NCBI GenBank assembly: GCA_001600635.1
Contig: BCKL01000004.1
Location: 892,904 to 956,903, forward strand
Length of the DNA stretch: 64,000 nucleotides
Source: Leucosporidium creatinivorum
Taxonomy: Eukaryota > Basidiomycota > Microbotryomycetes > Leucosporidiales > Leucosporidiaceae
Direction of reading: 5' to 3'
Positions 60,249-64,000 of this stretch are shown in pieces. Both the position numbers and the translations under genes were made by a program. The notes under the pieces were generated by a model. That model worked only from the letters and a program-made list of their open reading frames with translations. It searched no databases and was not told the origin of the DNA. Each line of letters opens with the position of its first letter. Position 1 is the first letter of the stretch.

Positions 60249-62555
60249 TCAGCGGATCCCAGCAAACGGGCTCAACGCCGAGGTCTGCGCCCTCTTCTCA
60301 TTCTTGCCGGGAGGGAAGGCGTTCCAAAAGCGGATGGTCTCGTCGCCTGCTCCTGTGACGATCGTTTGACCCTGTCATGCGAGAGGCGGGTCAGCGAGAT
60401 GCGATGGGAGAGAGGAGAAAGCGAGAGAGGACGAACGTCGGGCGATCCGGCGAGGTAGAGGACTCGGTAGGTATGGCCTTGGAGAGTGGCGACTTGCGAC
60501 ATGGATGGATAGCGCCAAATGATGACTGTGGGAAGAGCGAGGGATTGGCACGAGTTTCGGCAATAGCGAGTACGCCGAGGCTCACCTTGGTTCTGCGCCT
60601 GTCCTGAGGAGAAGCCATGCGTTGAGACGAGCTCGTCCGAGTTCTTAGACCAAAGGAGGTTGCAGATCTGCGAACAGGGGGGATCGTCGGCTTCTCGCCT
60701 CCCTCGTCGCTTCTCGAATCGACTCACTTGGCTGCCCGTGTCTATCTCGTTGAGTAGGGTGCCGGTCGAGGTGTTCCAGAATCGAAGCTTTTGATCCGCT
60801 GTACCTCCTCCCGAAGCAAGGATGCCGTTTTGATGCGGGCTCCAGGCGATGGCCTTGATGGCGGCGATGTGCTCGGTGAATCGGTGGGTCGGCGACTGTG
60901 ATGATAGGGTCAGCCATCTTCTCGACGGCTCGGTCATGCCAAACGTCCAAATGCACCTCGTTCATCTTATCGAACACGAAAAGCCGGTTGTCGTTTCCTC
61001 CGCTAGCGAGCTGATCGCCCTGCTCGTTCCACTTGAGCCCGCAGACCTCTTGACGATGAGCTGTGAGCTTGCCGACAAAATGGGCGTGTACTCGAACGTC
61101 GCGGTGGTAGATGCTCTTGTCGTGTGAGCCCGAGGTGAGGATTGCGTCGTTCCATGAGAGGGCGCCGACTCGAGCCGTGTGGCCTGTCATTCGGCGAATC
61201 GGTCGTTCGGCTGTGAGGGAGCAGGAATGGGAAGGATTGCGGGTAGCCGAATGAGACGAGAGACCGGAGGAGGGTCAGCGCTTGCTAATGATATGGAAGG
61301 GCGAGTCGCCTACCTTGAGCGTCCCAGATCTGCACTCCTCCGTTCTTGGTGCCGATGGCTAGTTGATGACCCTGCAGAATGAGAGCGCGTCAGCATTCTA
61401 GCAGAGGCCACGGTAAGCGCACGCCTCACCCGCTGCACCCAAGCGATCGAGGTGACCGAGTCCGGTGTCGGTTGGTCGGCGAGATCGCAGAGCTTCTTGA
61501 CCTCGCTCGTATGGGCGCTCCAAGTGTAGACGCATGAGCCGAGACCGACTGCGAGGACGTTATTGGACGACCAATCGATGAGGTTGAGGTAGTAGTCATC
61601 CTGCATGTGAGCCAGATCAGTCTGAGCTCGGCGGCGCAAGTCGATTCGGCGCTTACCGCTAGGTCGGGCGCGTCCAACACCTTCCATGGCACCTTGCTCA
61701 GCGTCCTCGGCGCCTTCTTCGGTGACAGCAGCAGCTTCTGACTCTCGTGCCGCACCGGGCTCAAGCTGTAGCGCTCGTGCGTGGGGCTGTCGAGTCCCTG
61801 CGCTCCGCCGACGACCCTCTCGCGCTCGCCGGTTGCCGTCCGCCGCCGGGATGGCGAAGTGAACGAGAAGAGCTTCTTAGAGGAAGATGGCGAGGAAGGA
61901 GTTGGTACAGTCGAATTGGTCGAGGTGGAGGCGCCGCCGTGAGTGCGAGATGATGGCGAGTTGCGAAGCGACGAGTAGTCCAGTGAGTCGGGGCCGAAGA
62001 GCTCGGTCTTGAGCAGAGCGTTGAACGTCTTCTGCGCGTCGTCTGTACGGTGTGCAGGTGGGGAGTGAGCTGCTGCACACGTCTAGCTGCCAAAGCCACG
62101 GTAACGCACCCTGCTGAGCCTCGTTGTCCGGGCCAGTAGCTCGTCCTTTGCCTTTGAATGGGCTTGTCGAGCTATCTGGGATGAGTTGAAAGCTCGTCTG
62201 CAGATCCAGCCCGTCGCGATTAGGAATGAAGCTGCAGGAGAACCGCGAGCGGCGTCAGCTCGAGCGATCTGCCGAGTCCGGCTCCTCGCAGCTCGACTCA
62301 CCGATCTCCATACACCTTGCGCTTGGTAGGAGAGCCTGGTACACTCGCTGCTGCTCCTCCCCTACTTCCGCTCCCACTCCCACTGCCGCTGGCGATTGGG
62401 AAGGCGGCGTCGAGGGTCATCTTGAGCGTCGTCCTGGAGCTGGACGAGCTCGGCGCAAGGCTGGGCCGAGTCGGACTAGCGCCTGATGCTGGTACCGACA
62501 TGCTCGACAGCGAGGAAGCGCTCTGCACCCTCCTGAAGAAGTCCGAGTCGGGCAT
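60249..62555 (-). CDS. CDH1: Cdh1/Fizzy-related APC/C activator
   Basis: WD40 co-activator that brings substrates to the anaphase-promoting complex in late mitosis/G1. The N-terminus MPDSDFFRRVQSASSLSSMS is Ser-rich. The C-box DRFIPNR is split by intron 1. LSPVRHESQKLLLSPKKAPR and KVPWKVLDAPDL precede the propeller. WD repeats: YYLNLIDWSSNNVLAVGLGS, QLAIGTKNGGVQIWDAQAER, VGALSWNDAILTSGSHDKSI, EVCGLKWNEQGDQLASGGND, AIKAIAWSPHQNGILASGGG, NLLWSKNSDELVSTHG and VLYLAGSPDG. The last residues are GIR, so the Ile-Arg tail that binds APC3 is present. About 9 short introns. DAEXXX length normal. Diverges from the synthase-like gene through a shared promoter that is duplicated at 33.6-34.0 kb. Confidence 0.94.
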
Positions 62556-63418
62556 TCGTTCTGTTTCGAGAGTGTGTGCGAGCTGGCTGAGCTGTATGGG
62601 AGTGCAGAGGTTGCCAGTGAGGAATAGCAGCTGCTGGTATGTCGTATATCGTTACTGCTGCTGGGAAATCTGAGCAAAGGCCAGCCTGAAGGCCGAGAGA
62701 GTCGAGGCGGCGGCGAGTTGAACGAAGCGGAGAGGGCGAAGAGAGAGGGAAGAGGAGAGCGGTACTGTAGGGTGTTACTCTGCTCCGGGAGAATAAAGCG
62801 GGCCTTCCGCCTGTACTACGATACAACGGCTAGGGAGAGAGAATTGGCAAGAGCGAGACCCTTGAGAGCTGCTCAGCTCTCAGCGCCCTTCTCGAAGTCC
62901 GAGCTCGAGTCCGCTGCTTACCTTCCTGCCTCGTCTTGCTATCAGTCTTCATTCGACTTCAATACAGCTGCTGCTGCTCTGCTGTAGAGCATGGCCAAGC
63001 ACAAGCCAGCAGCAATCCCTACGCCGGACGCTCCCTCCTCCGCTCGTTCCTCTCAAAGCTCAGCTCTTTCGACCATCGTCGCGCTCGCTCTCGTCGCTAA
63101 GCTCAGTCAGCTACAAGCGGAACTACTGCGCCCTCTCTTTCCCAGCAGCGACTCGCTCGTCACTTCGACGGTCTTCCCACTCCTCGCCCTTCCTTTCGCC
63201 TCTCTCCTCCGCCTCTGCATCCCAAAAATTGGTCGCACTGGATGGCCAAATTGCTGGACGCTGTTAGGGCTGAGCTTCCTCCTCTCCGACGAGGTCCTAC
63301 GATGCAGTGCCGTTTCATTCATGCAGCTCGGCGCCGACCGAGGGCGTTGGACAGCTGCTCTGGTGCTGAGGGGACCTACGCTGGCTGTTACAGCAGCTTG
63401 GATGGCGAGTGATTGCTG
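62189..63418. repeat. Repeat B, source copy (CDH1/synthase-like 5' ends)
   Basis: Intact original of the inverted, diverged block at 33160-34366. It spans part of CDH1 exon 2, exon 1, the shared promoter and the first exon of the synthase-like gene. Confidence 0.88.
62556..62990. promoter_or_regulatory. Bidirectional CDH1/synthase-like promoter
   Basis: 435 bases between two divergent ATGs, with the counterpart 33578-34001 in repeat B. Conservation of this stretch between the two copies marks candidate promoter elements. CTGCTGCTCTGCTGTAGAG lies just before the plus-strand start. Confidence 0.6.
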
Positions 63419-64000
63419 GACGAATAGCGTGAGTTGTCTCGTCTGGAGCGACGAGCGTCAAACTGACCCCTTCATTAGCTGCAGCCTTCAACGGGCATAA
63501 TGCCAGCAAGTCTGAGTCTCGCCCAGCTGGCTCTCCTCCTACTGGCCCACTTCCAGCCTGCAAGATTTTCAGAGCTACCTACTAGCCTCTGGGTGAGCTC
63601 GCCTCTTGTACCCCGCCCTCATGGCTCGCCGCTCACCCGTCTCTCTCCACAGCTTCAGCTCGGCGGGCTTACTCTCATCCTCGGTGCGGCCTTGAGCCAC
63701 TCGGACAGCTCTCAAAAGTCTCGGCACTGCGATTCAACCACGACTCTCCCTCGCCACGCCCTCGTCTCCCTCATCCTCGCCTTCTCGACCGCCAGCATCT
63801 TCGCCTCCCTCTCCCCGTCCTCCGTCTCTCGACCCTACCTCTTCGGCCATCGCTCCTCCTCCGTGAGCCAGCTTCTCGCCTCGAGAAGAGGTCCAACTGG
63901 TCAGATCGTCGTCGGAGAGCACGAGTCGCGAGGGATGCGATTCCGCTACCTTCGAGCCGACCACTCGTTGCTCGGCGGGCTGTGGGTTGGGCCGGCTGAG
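62991..64000 (+). CDS. Spermidine-synthase-like membrane protein (5' part, cut by window end)
   Basis: Intact so far. The N-terminal half has several hydrophobic segments: TIVALALVAKLSQLQAELL, TSTVFPLLALPFASLLRLCI, TALVLRGPTLAVTAAWMAS, LAQLALLLLAHFQ, LGGLTLILGAALS and LVSLILAFSTASIFASLS. Then the soluble part starts: GQIVVGEHESRGMRFRYLRA followed by DHSLLGGLWVG, the typical beginning of the fungal spermine/spermidine-synthase-like fold. The downstream TAESIYSTFILQEVVRLADP and ELGAGLAARALPQHQVEVTI strips seen in the copy at 31.9-32.4 kb support this. Two introns in view. Enzymatic role of such membrane-fused homologues is not established (inference). Confidence 0.68.

Overview
The window looks like nuclear DNA of a basidiomycete yeast, most likely a Pucciniomycotina red-yeast relative (inference; I could not run a search). 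It is GC-rich with strong G/C third positions. Genes are dense and mostly cut by many 50-70 nt introns with GTGAGT/GTGCGT donors, a conspicuous GCTGACC branch site and CAG/TAG acceptors. I see no rRNA, tRNA, CRISPR array or recognisable transposase or reverse transcriptase. Two N bases at 2689 and 2695 mark an unresolved C-rich run. Coding ranges below run from start to stop and include introns; exon boundaries were worked out by eye from splice signals and frame continuity.

Layout. 0.1-14 kb: MRI1 (methionine salvage), VPS8 (CORVET), a secreted GH13 alpha-amylase with a CBM20 starch-binding domain, SEC61 (translocon) and a small secreted or anchored protein. 14-28.7 kb: VPS53 (GARP), an RCH1/SLC10A7-type transporter, a membrane protein of unknown function flanked by two members of an unrecognised gene family in inverted orientation, and a bZIP factor with a 574-nt intron. 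29.7-39 kb: an M43 metalloprotease, then a rearranged patch (31.9-34.4 kb), a class-C beta-lactamase-like hydrolase with a frameshift, and a MAM3/CNNM-type membrane protein. 39-53.5 kb, all on the minus strand: a GPAT/DHAPAT-type acyltransferase, a sucrase/ferredoxin-like protein fused to a plant-type [2Fe-2S] ferredoxin, NADPH-cytochrome P450 reductase and YAK1 kinase. 53.8-64 kb: TFB1 and cyclin H (two TFIIH subunits, convergent), DAD1, CDH1 and the 5' half of a spermidine-synthase-like membrane protein cut by the window end.

The most unusual structure is the patch at 31.9-34.4 kb. It is an inverted, diverged copy of the CDH1/spermidine-synthase-like divergent gene pair at 62.2-64 kb. The middle of the synthase-like copy has been replaced by a 673-bp piece of the MAM3-like gene, and that piece is almost identical to its source 5,361 bp away. 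The synthase-like copy is a chimeric pseudogene. The CDH1 side still has a start codon, intron, C-box and stop, and could encode a 100-residue Cdh1 N-terminal mini-protein.

Other notable points: a probable antisense gene nested in a 1,250-nt TFB1 intron; an in-frame TGA replacing a conserved Trp codon in one member of the unknown paralogue pair; micro-exons of 8, 15, 18 and 30 nt; and a P450 reductase whose last three codons, including the functionally important terminal Trp, lie in a separate exon.
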